NCBI RefSeq assembly: GCF_022869865.1
Contig: NZ_CP094984.1
Span: forward strand, 2,108,001-2,172,000
Length of the DNA: 64,000 bases
From: Arthrobacter zhangbolii
GTDB taxonomy: Bacteria > Actinomycetota > Actinomycetes > Actinomycetales > Micrococcaceae
Reading direction: 5' to 3'
In this document: positions 53,699 to 62,719 of the stretch, one piece after another
Layout of the letters: each line of letters starts with the position of its first letter
Numbering within the stretch: position 1 is the stretch's first letter
The notes under the pieces: model-generated
What the model was told of the DNA's origin: nothing
Database searches by the model: none
Seen by the model: the letters and a program-made list of their open reading frames with translations, nothing else
Made by a program: the position numbers and the translations under genes

Positions 53699-56251
53699 AT
53701 GAATCTCACGCGCTCCGAAGCCCGTGAACGTGCAGAACTCCTCGACGTTCAGTCATATGACGTCAATCTCGACCTGACGCGGGGGGATTCGGTATTCGGC
53801 AGCACAACCGTTGTCCGGTTTACCGCCCGGCCCGGTGCCTCCACGTTTATCGATGCTGTCACCGACGCCGTTCACCGGATCACGCTGAACGGTGTGGCGC
53901 TTGACCCCGCCGAGGTGTCCGACGGCGTGCGCATCTCGCTGCCGAACCTCGCAGAGTCCAATGAGCTCGTAGTGGAGGCCGATGCACGCTACATGAACAC
54001 CGGTGAGGGCCTGCACCGATTCGTGGACCCCGTGGACAACGAGGTCTATCTCTACTCGCAGTTCGAGGTCCCGGATTCCCGGCGGATGTTCGCCGTCTTC
54101 GAACAGCCTGACCTGAAGGCGACCTTCCGCTTCACCGTCACCGCGCCGTCGCACTGGGATGTCATCTCCAACTCCCCCACGCCCGAGCCCCTGCCCGCCG
54201 GGGACCTGACCGAGGACAGCCCGCGCTCCACCTGGTCCTTTGAGCCCACGCCGCGGATCTCCTCCTACATCACCGCACTGATCGCCGGACCGTACCAGTG
54301 CGTCCGCAGCGAGCTGACCAGCTCCGACGGCCGGGTCATTCCGCTGGGTGTCTTCGCCCGCCGTTCGCTCATGCAGTACATGGACGCGGAGAACATCTTC
54401 GAACTGACCCGCCAGGGCTTCGCGTTCTACGAAGAGCAGTTCGGTACCCCGTATCCGTTCGAGAAGTATGACCAGCTGTTTGTCCCGGAATTCAACGCCG
54501 GTGCCATGGAAAATGCCGGCGCCGTTACGTTCCTGGAGAGCTACGTCTTCCGCTCCCGCGTCACCGAGGCCACGGTGGAGCGCCGCGCAGTAACCATCCT
54601 GCACGAGCTGGCGCACATGTGGTTCGGCGACCTGGTCACCATGCGCTGGTGGAACGACCTGTGGCTGAACGAGTCCTTTGCCGAGTTCATGTCCACGCTG
54701 GCCGCAGCCGAAGCCACCGAGTTCAAGCAGGCATGGACCACCTTTGCCTCGCTGGAGAAGGCCTGGGCCTACCGCCAGGACCAGCTGCCCACCACACACC
54801 CCATCGTTGCGGAAATCCGGGACCTGGACGACGTACAGGTGAACTTCGACGGCATCACCTACGCCAAGGGCGCCTCGGTACTCAAGCAGCTGGTGGCGTG
54901 GGTCGGGCAGGACAGGTTCATGGCCGGGGTGCGCGAGTACTTCGGCAAGCATGCCTGGGGAAACACGGAACTCTCCGATCTTTTGTCGGAGCTGGAAACG
55001 GCCAGCGGCCGGGACCTGAAGGACTGGTCCGCCAAGTGGCTGGAAACCGCAGGCGTGAACACCCTGCGGCCCGAGTTCGAAACGGACGGGGACGGAAACA
55101 TCACCTCCTTTGCCGTGCTGCAGAGCGCCATCGATGAGTATCCGGTGCTGCGCCCGCACCGCCTGGCCATTGGCTTCTACAACCCGGATGAAGAGGGCAG
55201 GCTGCAGCGCACCCACCGTGTGGAGCTCGACGTCGACGGCGAACGCACCGAGGTGCCCGAACTCGCCGGTCAGCCGCGCCCGGCGCTGCTGCTGCTCAAC
55301 GACGATGATCTGGCCTACGCGAAGATCCGGCTCGACGACGTCTCGCAGCACACCGCGACGCGGAGCCTGCGCAACATCGCCGATTCCCTGCCCCGGACCC
55401 TGGTCTGGGCCGCGGCCTGGGACGCAGCGCGCGACGCCGAGATTCCGGCCCGCAACTATGTGGAACTGGTGCTGCAGAACATCGCTTCGGAATCCGATTC
55501 CACCGTGGTGCAGGTCCTGCTGCGCCAGCTGGCCACCACGCTGGCCTTCTACGTGAATCCCGAGGACCGGGAGCCCATGACCATAGCCGCCGCTGAAAGC
55601 CTCTGGGAACTCGCCGCTGCCGCGGAACCCGGCTCGGATTCGCAGCTGCAGTTCGTGAAGGCCTTTGCAGCCCACGCCTCCTCCGATGAACACCTGGATA
55701 CCCTGGCGGAGCTCTTCGCCGGCACCCGTTCGCTCGAAGGGCTGTCCATAGACGCGGACCTGCGGTGGGAACTGCTCACCGGCCTCGTGGCCGGCGGCCG
55801 GCTGGGCGAGACGGACATAGCCGCCGAACTTGACCGCGATGCAACGGCCACGGGCGCCCTTGCCGCCGCCATGGCCCGGGCCGCCATTCCCACGGCTGAA
55901 GCCAAGGCCGCCGCGTGGGAGGCGATCGTCCAGCGCTCCGACATGCCCAATGCTGCCCAGCGTTCCGCCATTGCCGGCTTTATGCGGGTGCACAACACGG
56001 ATCTGCTGGAACCGTATGCGCAGAAGTACTTCGACGCGATCCGCGACGTGTGGGCCAGCCGCACCCACGAAATCGGGCAGCAGATCGCCGTCGGCCTTTA
56101 CCCGTCCCGCCTGGCCCGGCAGGACACGGTGGACCGCACCGATGCGTTCCTGGCCGAATTGGGCGAGGACGCTCCATCACTGCGCAGGCTCGTCCTGGAA
56201 AACCGTGACGGCGTGGTCCGTGCGCTGAAGGCCCAGGCAGCGGACCGCTAG
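53699..56251 (+). CDS. pepN: Aminopeptidase N (M1 family)
   Basis: The 850-residue zinc aminopeptidase has the substrate-binding GAMEN motif (about 268-272) and HELAHMWFGDLVTMRWWND with the distal Glu in NESFAE (zinc site about 302-325). A long C-terminal helical domain follows. It is cytosolic (no signal peptide) and trims peptides released by Clp and other proteases. The ATG at 53699 (MNLTRSEARERAELLD) is the family-like start; the ribosome binding site is weak. It is followed by the OsmC gene. Confidence 0.97.
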   Translation: MNLTRSEARERAELLDVQSYDVNLDLTRGDSVFGSTTVVRFTARPGASTFIDAVTDAVHRITLNGVALDPAEVSDGVRISLPNLAESNELVVEADARYMNTGEGLHRFVDPVDNEVYLYSQFEVPDSRRMFAVFEQPDLKATFRFTVTAPSHWDVISNSPTPEPLPAGDLTEDSPRSTWSFEPTPRISSYITALIAGPYQCVRSELTSSDGRVIPLGVFARRSLMQYMDAENIFELTRQGFAFYEEQFGTPYPFEKYDQLFVPEFNAGAMENAGAVTFLESYVFRSRVTEATVERRAVTILHELAHMWFGDLVTMRWWNDLWLNESFAEFMSTLAAAEATEFKQAWTTFASLEKAWAYRQDQLPTTHPIVAEIRDLDDVQVNFDGITYAKGASVLKQLVAWVGQDRFMAGVREYFGKHAWGNTELSDLLSELETASGRDLKDWSAKWLETAGVNTLRPEFETDGDGNITSFAVLQSAIDEYPVLRPHRLAIGFYNPDEEGRLQRTHRVELDVDGERTEVPELAGQPRPALLLLNDDDLAYAKIRLDDVSQHTATRSLRNIADSLPRTLVWAAAWDAARDAEIPARNYVELVLQNIASESDSTVVQVLLRQLATTLAFYVNPEDREPMTIAAAESLWELAAAAEPGSDSQLQFVKAFAAHASSDEHLDTLAELFAGTRSLEGLSIDADLRWELLTGLVAGGRLGETDIAAELDRDATATGALAAAMARAAIPTAEAKAAAWEAIVQRSDMPNAAQRSAIAGFMRVHNTDLLEPYAQKYFDAIRDVWASRTHEIGQQIAVGLYPSRLARQDTVDRTDAFLAELGEDAPSLRRLVLENRDGVVRALKAQAADR

Positions 56252-56306
56252 CAGTTCCCGCCGCGGTTTCCCTCCCCAGGTCAGGGCACACGGTACCTTG
56301 GAGAAC

Positions 56307-56822
56307 GTGAATCTCTCCGAACACCGTTACACCCTGGACCTGGAATGGACGGGAAACCGCGGCGACGGGACCTCGTCCTACCGCGGCTACGGCCGCGACC
56401 ACATGATCCGGGCAGCCGGACTGCCGGACCTGCCCGGCACGGCGGACCCGACCTTCCACGGCGACCGCGACCGGTGGAACCCCGAACAGCTGCTGCTGGC
56501 AGCGCTGGCCCAGTGCCACATGCTCTCCTACCTGCACGTGGCGGTCCGCAACGGGATCCGCGTGCTCGCCTACACCGATGCGCCCGAGGGCACCCTGCGG
56601 CTGAACCGCGACGGCAGCGGCGAATTCACCTCGGTGGTGCTTCATCCCCGCGTCACCATTGCCGGCGGCGGCCCGAAGGAAACCGATCTGGCCACGGGCC
56701 CCATGCACGCCGACGCGCACCGCCTGTGCTTCATTGCACGCAGCGTCAACTTCCCCGTCGATTTCCGGCCGGAGACCATTGCCGCCGCCCGGATGCAGGG
56801 TGAGGCCCCCCTCCCCGGGTAG
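56307..56822 (+). CDS. OsmC family protein
   Basis: The 171-residue protein has the OsmC layout with the reactive cysteine in LLAALAQCHMLSYL (about residue 72) at the start of the central helix and an arginine-bearing N-terminal strand. The family reduces organic hydroperoxides with thiol help; the second conserved cysteine may be CFIARSV (about residue 143). The GTG at 56307 has GGAGA just upstream; a TTG at 56298 is less likely. It lies 55 bases after pepN, probably in the same transcript. Confidence 0.87.
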   Translation: MNLSEHRYTLDLEWTGNRGDGTSSYRGYGRDHMIRAAGLPDLPGTADPTFHGDRDRWNPEQLLLAALAQCHMLSYLHVAVRNGIRVLAYTDAPEGTLRLNRDGSGEFTSVVLHPRVTIAGGGPKETDLATGPMHADAHRLCFIARSVNFPVDFRPETIAAARMQGEAPLPG

Positions 56823-56872
56823 CCTTAACCGGAGATCTCCCGCCCGGCAACAAGAAGGATGTTCAGCAGCCA

Positions 56873-57547
56873 GTGGTTTCAGCTTCCGAAATCGACCTTT
56901 CCACCGTGACCGTCGAGGACTTCGACTGGTCCGGTCTGATCCAGGCCGGCCTGATTATCCTGGCCGCCTCCATCGTCTGGTTCCTCGCCCGGTTCCTGAT
57001 TAACCGGCTGGTCGCCCGCGCCCAGAAGGGCTATTCGCTGTTCAGCGCTTCCAAGCTGAAATGGGCCCAGCCGGTCATGCGGACGCTGGACAAGAAACGC
57101 CGTGCCCAGCGGGCCGACACCATCGGGGCGTTGCTGCGCAGCGCCGTCAACCTCTCCATTTGGACCGTGGCGATCATCATGGTCCTGGATGCCATTGGCA
57201 TCAACATCGCCCCGCTGCTGGCCAGTGTCGGCATTGTCGGCATCGCGTTGGGCTTCGGCGCCCGTGAACTGATCCGCGACGCCCTGGCCGGTTTCTTCAT
57301 CACCATCGAAGACCAGTACGGCATCGGTGATGTCATCGAGGTGGGCGATACCGTTGGAACGGTGCAGTCGGTGGGCATCCGGATCACCCGCATCATCGAT
57401 GACCGCGGTGTCATCTGGTACATCCGCAACGGCGAACTCGCGAAGGTCGGCAACCGCTCCCAGGGCCGCTATACCGGTGACGCGGAGGCCGCCGGCGATC
57501 CGGCCAAATCGGACGCCCTCAACGACGGAATGGGAAGCAATGACTGA
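56873..57547 (+). CDS. Mechanosensitive ion channel family protein (MscS)
   Basis: The 224-residue protein has two or three transmembrane helices (about 20-40, 85-110, 115-135), the pore-lining helix with [18 protein letters not shown], and the beta domain ([19 protein letters not shown]). It is a minimal MscS without the large C-terminal cage, releasing solutes on osmotic downshock. The start is GTG with AAGAAGGA upstream. It overlaps glbO by eight bases. Confidence 0.92.
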   Translation: MVSASEIDLSTVTVEDFDWSGLIQAGLIILAASIVWFLARFLINRLVARAQKGYSLFSASKLKWAQPVMRTLDKKRRAQRADTIGALLRSAVNLSIWTVAIIMVLDAIGINIAPLLASVGIVGIALGFGARELIRDALAGFFITIEDQYGIGDVIEVGDTVGTVQSVGIRITRIIDDRGVIWYIRNGELAKVGNRSQGRYTGDAEAAGDPAKSDALNDGMGSND

Positions 57548-57983
57548 ACCGGCACCCGAAGCACCCGGAAGGCCGTCCCTGCCGCTGCAGCCGCAGGGCT
57601 TCTCCCAGCCGCAGTACAACTTCTATGAGGCCGTTGGCGGCCATCCCACCTTCGTCCGGCTGGTGGACGTGTTCTACGCAGGGGTGGCCGAGGATCCGCT
57701 GATGCGTCCCATGTATCCCGAAGAGGACCTGGGACCGGCCAAGGAACGCCTGCTGCTGTTCCTGGAACAGTACTGGGGCGGACCGAAGACCTACGGCGAG
57801 CAGCGCGGGCATCCGCGGCTGCGGATGCGGCACATGCCCTTTGTAGTTACCCCCGCAGCCAGGGACGCCTGGCTGCGCCACATGCGGGCCGCCGTCGATT
57901 CCCTGGACCTTGCTCCCCTGCACGAGGCGACACTCTGGGACTATCTGGAGCGGGCGGCCCACAGCATGGTCAATTCCGCCTGA
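57540..57983 (+). CDS. glbO: Group II truncated haemoglobin (GlbO/TrHbO)
   Basis: The 147-residue globin has [13 protein letters not shown] (26-38, helix B region), the proximal histidine His98 in RHMPF and Trp111 (helix G8), the mark of group II. It may handle O2, NO or peroxides near the membrane. The ATG lies inside the 3' end of the mscS gene (ATGACTGA overlap), so translation is coupled. The N-terminal 24 residues are a proline-rich tail. Confidence 0.93.
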   Translation: MTEPAPEAPGRPSLPLQPQGFSQPQYNFYEAVGGHPTFVRLVDVFYAGVAEDPLMRPMYPEEDLGPAKERLLLFLEQYWGGPKTYGEQRGHPRLRMRHMPFVVTPAARDAWLRHMRAAVDSLDLAPLHEATLWDYLERAAHSMVNSA

Positions 57984-58014
57984 CGTTCCGGTTCCCGGAT
58001 ACGGGCCCGGAACC

Positions 58015-58041
58015 CGCCTGGCGGTTCCTAACCGCCAGGCG
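58015..58041. terminator. Hairpin between convergent glbO and the conserved hypothetical gene
   Basis: A perfect 12-base stem (58015-58026 with 58030-58041) with a three-base loop lies between two convergent genes. No T-run follows on either strand. Confidence 0.45.
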
Positions 58042-58043
58042 CC

Positions 58044-58715
58044 TCACAGGATGGCGGGGCTGCGGACCAGAACATGCCCGTGCGGGGTACTCAGCCGCAG
58101 CCACCGGCCGTTGCTGAACAGTGCCGCTTCCGCTCCCACCGTTCCCTGGCCTGCCGAGGGCAGGAACCCCAGGGACAGCGCTGCAAAGGCTGCACCTGCA
58201 GGTACGGGTATCTGCGTGTTACCCATCGGCTGGGCCCACACCCTCGCCCGGGCACTGTGGACCACGGCTCCCCCGGCGCTCTGCGGCAGCATGGCCGCCA
58301 CTTCCCGGATACCGCGGTGCGCGGCCTGCTCGAGCAGGTGTACGGGAGCCCTGCCCGCCGGCCGCCACCCGGACCGCGGGGCGGTGATACCGGCCCATGT
58401 TTCCCGCACGGTCACCGGCGGCAGCGGCAGGGACGTATCACTGCCGTCCATCCGTGCCAGCCTGTCACCGACAGCAGCCAGGGCAACGGTGGTGTCCACC
58501 GATGCCTCTTCAGCCAGCGGCATGGTCCTAAGTCCCAGCACCGTGGGCGTATCTTCGCCCAGGATGCGCGGGCCAAGCACACACACGTACGCAGCCAGCA
58601 CACTGCCGACGGCCTGCAGCCGGATAGCGCCGTCGTCGGCAGCCCTGGCACGCACGACAAAGTTGCGGAAATCAGCAGTGACCTGGGGATCAGCCAGCCG
58701 TAGTTCGGTATCCAT
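58044..58715 (-). CDS. Conserved hypothetical protein (actinobacterial, Rv2474c-like position)
   Basis: The 223-residue soluble protein has no signal or membrane segment. Visible segments are TADFRNFVVRARAADDGAIRLQAVG in two runs near the N-terminus, LGLRTMPLAEE (about 60-70) and a C-terminal LFSNGRWLRLSTPHGHVL. The position between glbO and the thioesterase matches, from memory, M. tuberculosis Rv2474c of similar length. The start lies one base after the thioesterase stop, so the two are coupled. Function unknown. Confidence 0.78.
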   Translation of the reverse strand: MDTELRLADPQVTADFRNFVVRARAADDGAIRLQAVGSVLAAYVCVLGPRILGEDTPTVLGLRTMPLAEEASVDTTVALAAVGDRLARMDGSDTSLPLPPVTVRETWAGITAPRSGWRPAGRAPVHLLEQAAHRGIREVAAMLPQSAGGAVVHSARARVWAQPMGNTQIPVPAGAAFAALSLGFLPSAGQGTVGAEAALFSNGRWLRLSTPHGHVLVRSPAIL

Positions 58716-58716
58716 G

Positions 58717-59190
58717 TCAGTTCCCCCGCCCGGCGGTCACGGGAGTCCGGAAAGGAACCGGGTCCCCCATCCACCCCTGGAGGACCTCTTGCTGGGCATC
58801 AGTGAGCGGGACGGGCCTGCCTTCGGCCGAGTCCACCTGCACCATCACTGCCTCTGCGTACGCGTAGACCGAGCCGCCGGTTTCGTCGGCCAGTCGGAAC
58901 CCGTAGGTCAGGCTGGTGGAGCCAACGCGGGTCACCCACACGTCCACCCACACGGGCTCATCCCCGTGCAGCAGGGGCGCAAGGTATTCGATTTCCTGCC
59001 GGGCCACATAGGTTGATGTCCGGTCACCGGTCAGGTCCCGGAAACTGCCCGGGCTGCCCGCGCCGCTCTCCAGGGGCAGCAGTCCCAGCCGGACCCGCGC
59101 CTCTTCCAGGAACTGGATGAACTTAACGTTATTAATATGGCCGTTGGGATCTTGGTCTCCGTAGCGGAGCTGGACAGGAAATCGGTGCAT
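58717..59190 (-). CDS. Hotdog-fold acyl-CoA thioesterase (4-HBT type)
   Basis: The 157-residue protein starts MHRFPVQLRYGDQDPNGHINN, with the catalytic Asp of the YGDxDxxGHxNN signature of 4-hydroxybenzoyl-CoA thioesterases. The central helix FIQFLEEARV follows. The ATG at 59190 is chosen because GGGAGG lies 9 bases upstream; an ATG three codons earlier touches that site. Substrate unknown. It is coupled to the hypothetical gene downstream. Confidence 0.9.
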   Translation of the reverse strand: MHRFPVQLRYGDQDPNGHINNVKFIQFLEEARVRLGLLPLESGAGSPGSFRDLTGDRTSTYVARQEIEYLAPLLHGDEPVWVDVWVTRVGSTSLTYGFRLADETGGSVYAYAEAVMVQVDSAEGRPVPLTDAQQEVLQGWMGDPVPFRTPVTAGRGN

Positions 59191-59349
59191 GCCTTCCATC
59201 CTCCCAGAGAGTGAGGTTTGCCCTAAAAAGACGGTGCCCGGGACGGCGGGCGCCGGGAAACGTGTTACTGAACGGTAAGTTTGGACTACGAGTTTTTTCG
59301 CGGTTGCCGCCGTTGACGGTGCCGCCTTCCTGCTAGGAGATAGTTCCAG

Positions 59350-60234
59350 ATGTCCATTGATGAATCCTTCGACCCGACAGCGTCCCTGCTGGAGCTGCTG
59401 GACCTGAGCTGGGCCGGCGGCGCAAAGACGGATGAGGATATCTTCGTCGGAGGCTCGCAGGCCGAACCCCGCAAGCGGGTGTTCGGTGGCCAGGTCCTGG
59501 GCCAGTCACTCATCGCAGCAGCCCGGACCGTCCCGGAGGACCGAGTCATGCATTCCATGCACGGGTACTTCCTGCGTCCCGGAGACACCGAGGTGCCGAT
59601 TACCTTCGGCGTGGAGCGGCTGCGTGACGGCCGGTCATTCTCCGCCAGGCGCAGCCACGCCTATCAGAACGGCAAGCCGATCCTGTCCATGATCACGTCC
59701 TTCCAGATCCCCGACTCGGGCGTGGACCATCAGGAGGAAATGCCCTCGGGCATTCCGGAACCCGAGTCCCTGCCCACTACGGCGGAGCTGCTGAAGGATT
59801 TTGACCATCCGGTGGCCGAGGCATGGTCCCACCGCCGCCCCATGGATATCCGGCACGTCATGGATCCCGTTTACGTGGGTCCCGGCCGGGAAAAGACCCC
59901 GCACAACGCGGTCTGGATGAAGACCTTTAAACCAATGCCGGACGGCGAGAACCTGCACCGTGCCGCCCTGGCCTATGCCAGCGACTACACACTGCTGGAG
60001 CCTGTCCTTCGCGGCCACGGCCTGGCCTGGACCACACCGGGCATGAGCATTGCCAGCCTGGATCACGCCATGTGGTGGCACCGCCCGGTGCGGGTGGATG
60101 ACTGGCTGCTGTACGTCCAGGAATCCCCCAGTGCGTCGGCCGCCCGCGGTCTGTCCACCGGCAGGATCTTCAACCGCGCCGGTGATCTGGTGGCCACGGT
60201 GGCACAGGAGGGCATGGTGCGGGTGCCGCAGTAG
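59350..60234 (+). CDS. tesB: Acyl-CoA thioesterase II (TesB family)
   Basis: The 294-residue double-hotdog thioesterase shows RKRVFGGQVLGQSLIAA (about 40-56), HSMHGYFLRPGD and the C-terminal ASLDHAMWWHRP with the catalytic Asp. It hydrolyses medium and long acyl-CoAs. AGGAGA lies 11 bases before the ATG. It is divergent from the small thioesterase and converges with ettA. Confidence 0.93.
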   Translation: MSIDESFDPTASLLELLDLSWAGGAKTDEDIFVGGSQAEPRKRVFGGQVLGQSLIAAARTVPEDRVMHSMHGYFLRPGDTEVPITFGVERLRDGRSFSARRSHAYQNGKPILSMITSFQIPDSGVDHQEEMPSGIPEPESLPTTAELLKDFDHPVAEAWSHRRPMDIRHVMDPVYVGPGREKTPHNAVWMKTFKPMPDGENLHRAALAYASDYTLLEPVLRGHGLAWTTPGMSIASLDHAMWWHRPVRVDDWLLYVQESPSASAARGLSTGRIFNRAGDLVATVAQEGMVRVPQ

Positions 60235-60270
60235 CTCCTGCGCTCCGGCGATAACTGCGTCCACAGCAGA

Positions 60271-60304
60271 GAAGCCCGGCTTCCCCAAGGGGAAACCGGG
60301 CTTC
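60271..60304. terminator. Shared hairpin between convergent tesB and ettA
   Basis: A 16-base stem with one mismatch (60271-60286 with 60289-60304) lies between the two stops. On the plus strand TTTG follows; the element may serve both genes. Confidence 0.65.
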
Positions 60305-60320
60305 TTTGCTGCCGGCAGGC

Positions 60321-62003
60321 TTAGTCGCGCGTCAGGCGGCGGTGGGTTACGCGGTGCGGCTTGGCCGCATCCGGTCCGAGACGCTCAATCTTGTTCTGCT
60401 CGTAGGACTCGAAGTTCCCCTCGAACCAGTACCAGTTCGCCGGGTCCTCTTCCGTGCCTTCGAAGGCAAGGATGTGGGTGGCCACGCGGTCAAGGAACCA
60501 GCGGTCGTGCGAGACCACCACGGCACAGCCTGGGAATTCCAGCAGCGCGTTCTCGAGGCTGGACAGGGTTTCCACGTCCAGGTCGTTAGTGGGCTCATCG
60601 AGCAGGAGCAGGTTTCCGCCCTGTTTGAGGGTCATGGCCAGGTTCAGGCGGTTGCGCTCACCACCGGAGAGGACACCCGCCTTCTTCTGCTGGTCCGGTC
60701 CCTTGAAGCCGAATGCCGACACGTAGGCACGCGAGGGCATTTCCACCTGGCCCACCTGGATGAAGTCCAGGCCGTCGGACACAACTTCCCAGAGCGACTT
60801 CTCCGGGTCGATGCCGCCGCGTGACTGGTCAACATAGGAGATCCGGACGGAATCGCCGATTTTCAGTTCGCCGCCGTCCAGCGGTTCCAGGCCAACGATG
60901 GTCTTGAAGAGGGTGGTCTTACCCACACCGTTCGGACCGATGACGCCGACAATGCCGTTACGCGGCAGGGAGAAGGAAAGCCCGTTGATGAGCTGGCGGT
61001 CGCCGAACCCCTTCTGCAGGTCCTTGGCTTCCAGCACCAGGGAGCCCAGGCGGGGGCCCGGCGGGATCTGGATTTCTTCGAAGTCAAGCTTGCGGGTGCG
61101 CTCTGCCTCGGCAGCCATTTCCTCGTAGCGGGCCAGACGGGCCTTGGACTTGGTCTGGCGTCCCTTTGCGTTGGACCGGACCCAGTCGAGTTCATCCGAG
61201 AGGCGCTTGGCCAGCTTCTGGTCCTTTTTGCCCTGCACTTCGAGGCGGGCACGCTTCTTCTCCAGGTACGTGGAGTAGTTGCCTTCGTACGGGTAGAGGT
61301 GCCCGCGGTCCACTTCGGCGATCCACTCGGCCACGTGGTCCAGGAAGTAGCGGTCGTGGGTCACGGCGAGGACGGCGCCGTGGTAGGAGGAGAGGTGCTG
61401 TTCCAGCCACAGAACGCTCTCGGCGTCCAGGTGGTTGGTGGGCTCATCGAGGAGCAGCAGGTCGGGCTTCTGCAGCAGCAGCTTGCACAGGGCAACCCGG
61501 CGGCGCTCACCACCGGAGAGCACAGTCACGTCGGCGTCCGGCGGCGGGCAGCGCAGTGCGTCCATGGCCTGCTCGAGCTGGGAGTCAATGTCCCACGCGT
61601 CGGCGGCGTCAATCGCTTCCTGGAGCTTGCCCATTTCTTCGAGCAGGGAATCGAAGTCCGCATCCGGCTGGGACATCTCTTCGGAGATTTCATTGAAGCG
61701 CTGGATCTTGCCGTAGATCTCGCCCACGCCCTCCTGGACGTTGCCGAGAACCGTCTTCTCCTCGTTCAGCGGCGGCTCCTGGAGCAGGATGCCGACGCTG
61801 TAGCCGGCGCTGAGCCGGGCTTCGCCGTTGGAAGGAGTGTCCAGTCCCGCCATGATCTTGAGGATGGTGGACTTACCGGCACCGTTCGGGCCCACCACGC
61901 CGATCTTGGCGCCGGGGTAGAAAGACATGCTTACGTCGTCGAGGATTACTTTGTCGCCAACGGCCTTGCGGGCCTTGGTCATCGTGTAGATAAATTCCGC
62001 CAT
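60321..62003 (-). CDS. ettA: Energy-dependent translational throttle protein EttA (ABC-F)
   Basis: The 560-residue soluble protein has two ABC domains: Walker A GPNGAGKS (38-45) and GPNGVGKT (about 356-363), with signatures LSGGERRRVALC and LSGGERNRLNLA, joined by a linker (YSTYLEKKRARLEVQ). EttA binds the ribosomal E site and adjusts entry into elongation by ADP/ATP level. The actinobacterial position next to a thioesterase and an SSB paralogue is familiar. The C-terminus ends soon after the second ABC domain. Confidence 0.96.
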   Translation of the reverse strand: MAEFIYTMTKARKAVGDKVILDDVSMSFYPGAKIGVVGPNGAGKSTILKIMAGLDTPSNGEARLSAGYSVGILLQEPPLNEEKTVLGNVQEGVGEIYGKIQRFNEISEEMSQPDADFDSLLEEMGKLQEAIDAADAWDIDSQLEQAMDALRCPPPDADVTVLSGGERRRVALCKLLLQKPDLLLLDEPTNHLDAESVLWLEQHLSSYHGAVLAVTHDRYFLDHVAEWIAEVDRGHLYPYEGNYSTYLEKKRARLEVQGKKDQKLAKRLSDELDWVRSNAKGRQTKSKARLARYEEMAAEAERTRKLDFEEIQIPPGPRLGSLVLEAKDLQKGFGDRQLINGLSFSLPRNGIVGVIGPNGVGKTTLFKTIVGLEPLDGGELKIGDSVRISYVDQSRGGIDPEKSLWEVVSDGLDFIQVGQVEMPSRAYVSAFGFKGPDQQKKAGVLSGGERNRLNLAMTLKQGGNLLLLDEPTNDLDVETLSSLENALLEFPGCAVVVSHDRWFLDRVATHILAFEGTEEDPANWYWFEGNFESYEQNKIERLGPDAAKPHRVTHRRLTRD

Positions 62004-62132
62004 ATATCCAAGGCTAATGTGTCAGCGCCGATATATACCATTTACGCGCTCAGGGACGGGATTTCCCCGGCCCGCGACAGCCGGCGCACACGCAGTTCAA
62101 GTGCGGTGGTTCGGGACCTGCCGGTCCGGAGG

Positions 62133-62591
62133 CTAGTCTCCGATGAAGCACCGGCCGCTGGAAAGGACCGGCAGAACGGTCACGGTGACCGTGCCATCCC
62201 GCACCTCCCCGAAAATGCACTGCGAGTCACTAACAACCGCGGCCCGCATTGCGTCCACCTCGAGTCCGGTGGGGGTTCGGTCCGCAGAGACTTCCACCGT
62301 AGCGGGGTCAAACCCTGCGGCGGCGAAGGCACCGGTCATACCGGCAGAATCCGGCTCGGGGTCCAGGCCGGCCAGTTTCCGCAGTTCAGTTTCCACTGCT
62401 CCCACAGCCGGATCCCCGCTCACCGCAGGCGCGGAAGCCTCCGTGCCGGGGGCCGTTGCACCGGCGCCGGTAGCGGGCACGCCCGCGTCCCCCTCCGGCG
62501 TCACGCTGCAGCCGGCCAGGCCCACGGCGAGCGCCAGCCCGGCCACAAATGTGACAGGGGCGGCCGGGCTGGCATTACGCAGGAGTCTCAC
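62133..62591 (-). CDS. Small putative lipoprotein (possibly DUF6993)
   Basis: The 152-residue product has a lipoprotein signal with GLAGC (Cys28), an Ala/Pro/Thr-rich linker (about 30-65) and a compact domain (about 70-152) ending QCIFGEVRDGT...SGRCFIGD, with two cysteines likely forming a disulfide. The GTG at 62591 gives the clean signal peptide; upstream frame residues are unlike a signal. I think this is the DUF6993 type, common near ssb in Micrococcales, but the name is from memory. Function unknown. Confidence 0.7.
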   Translation of the reverse strand: MRLLRNASPAAPVTFVAGLALAVGLAGCSVTPEGDAGVPATGAGATAPGTEASAPAVSGDPAVGAVETELRKLAGLDPEPDSAGMTGAFAAAGFDPATVEVSADRTPTGLEVDAMRAAVVSDSQCIFGEVRDGTVTVTVLPVLSSGRCFIGD

Positions 62592-62719
62592 CCCGCGATT
62601 GTGCCACGCACAGGACAGCCCGCCAAAGGCCGTGCCCGGCCGGGCGTCCAATGCTCCGAAAGGTACCGGGCATCCGGGCAGACGCATCCGAGACGCGGTT
62701 GCCCCTCACTCAGCTATCC

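Noticed and set aside
53753-56068. 771-codon minus-strand open frame opposite pepN
   Set aside because: Shadow of pepN with no ribosome binding site or domain.
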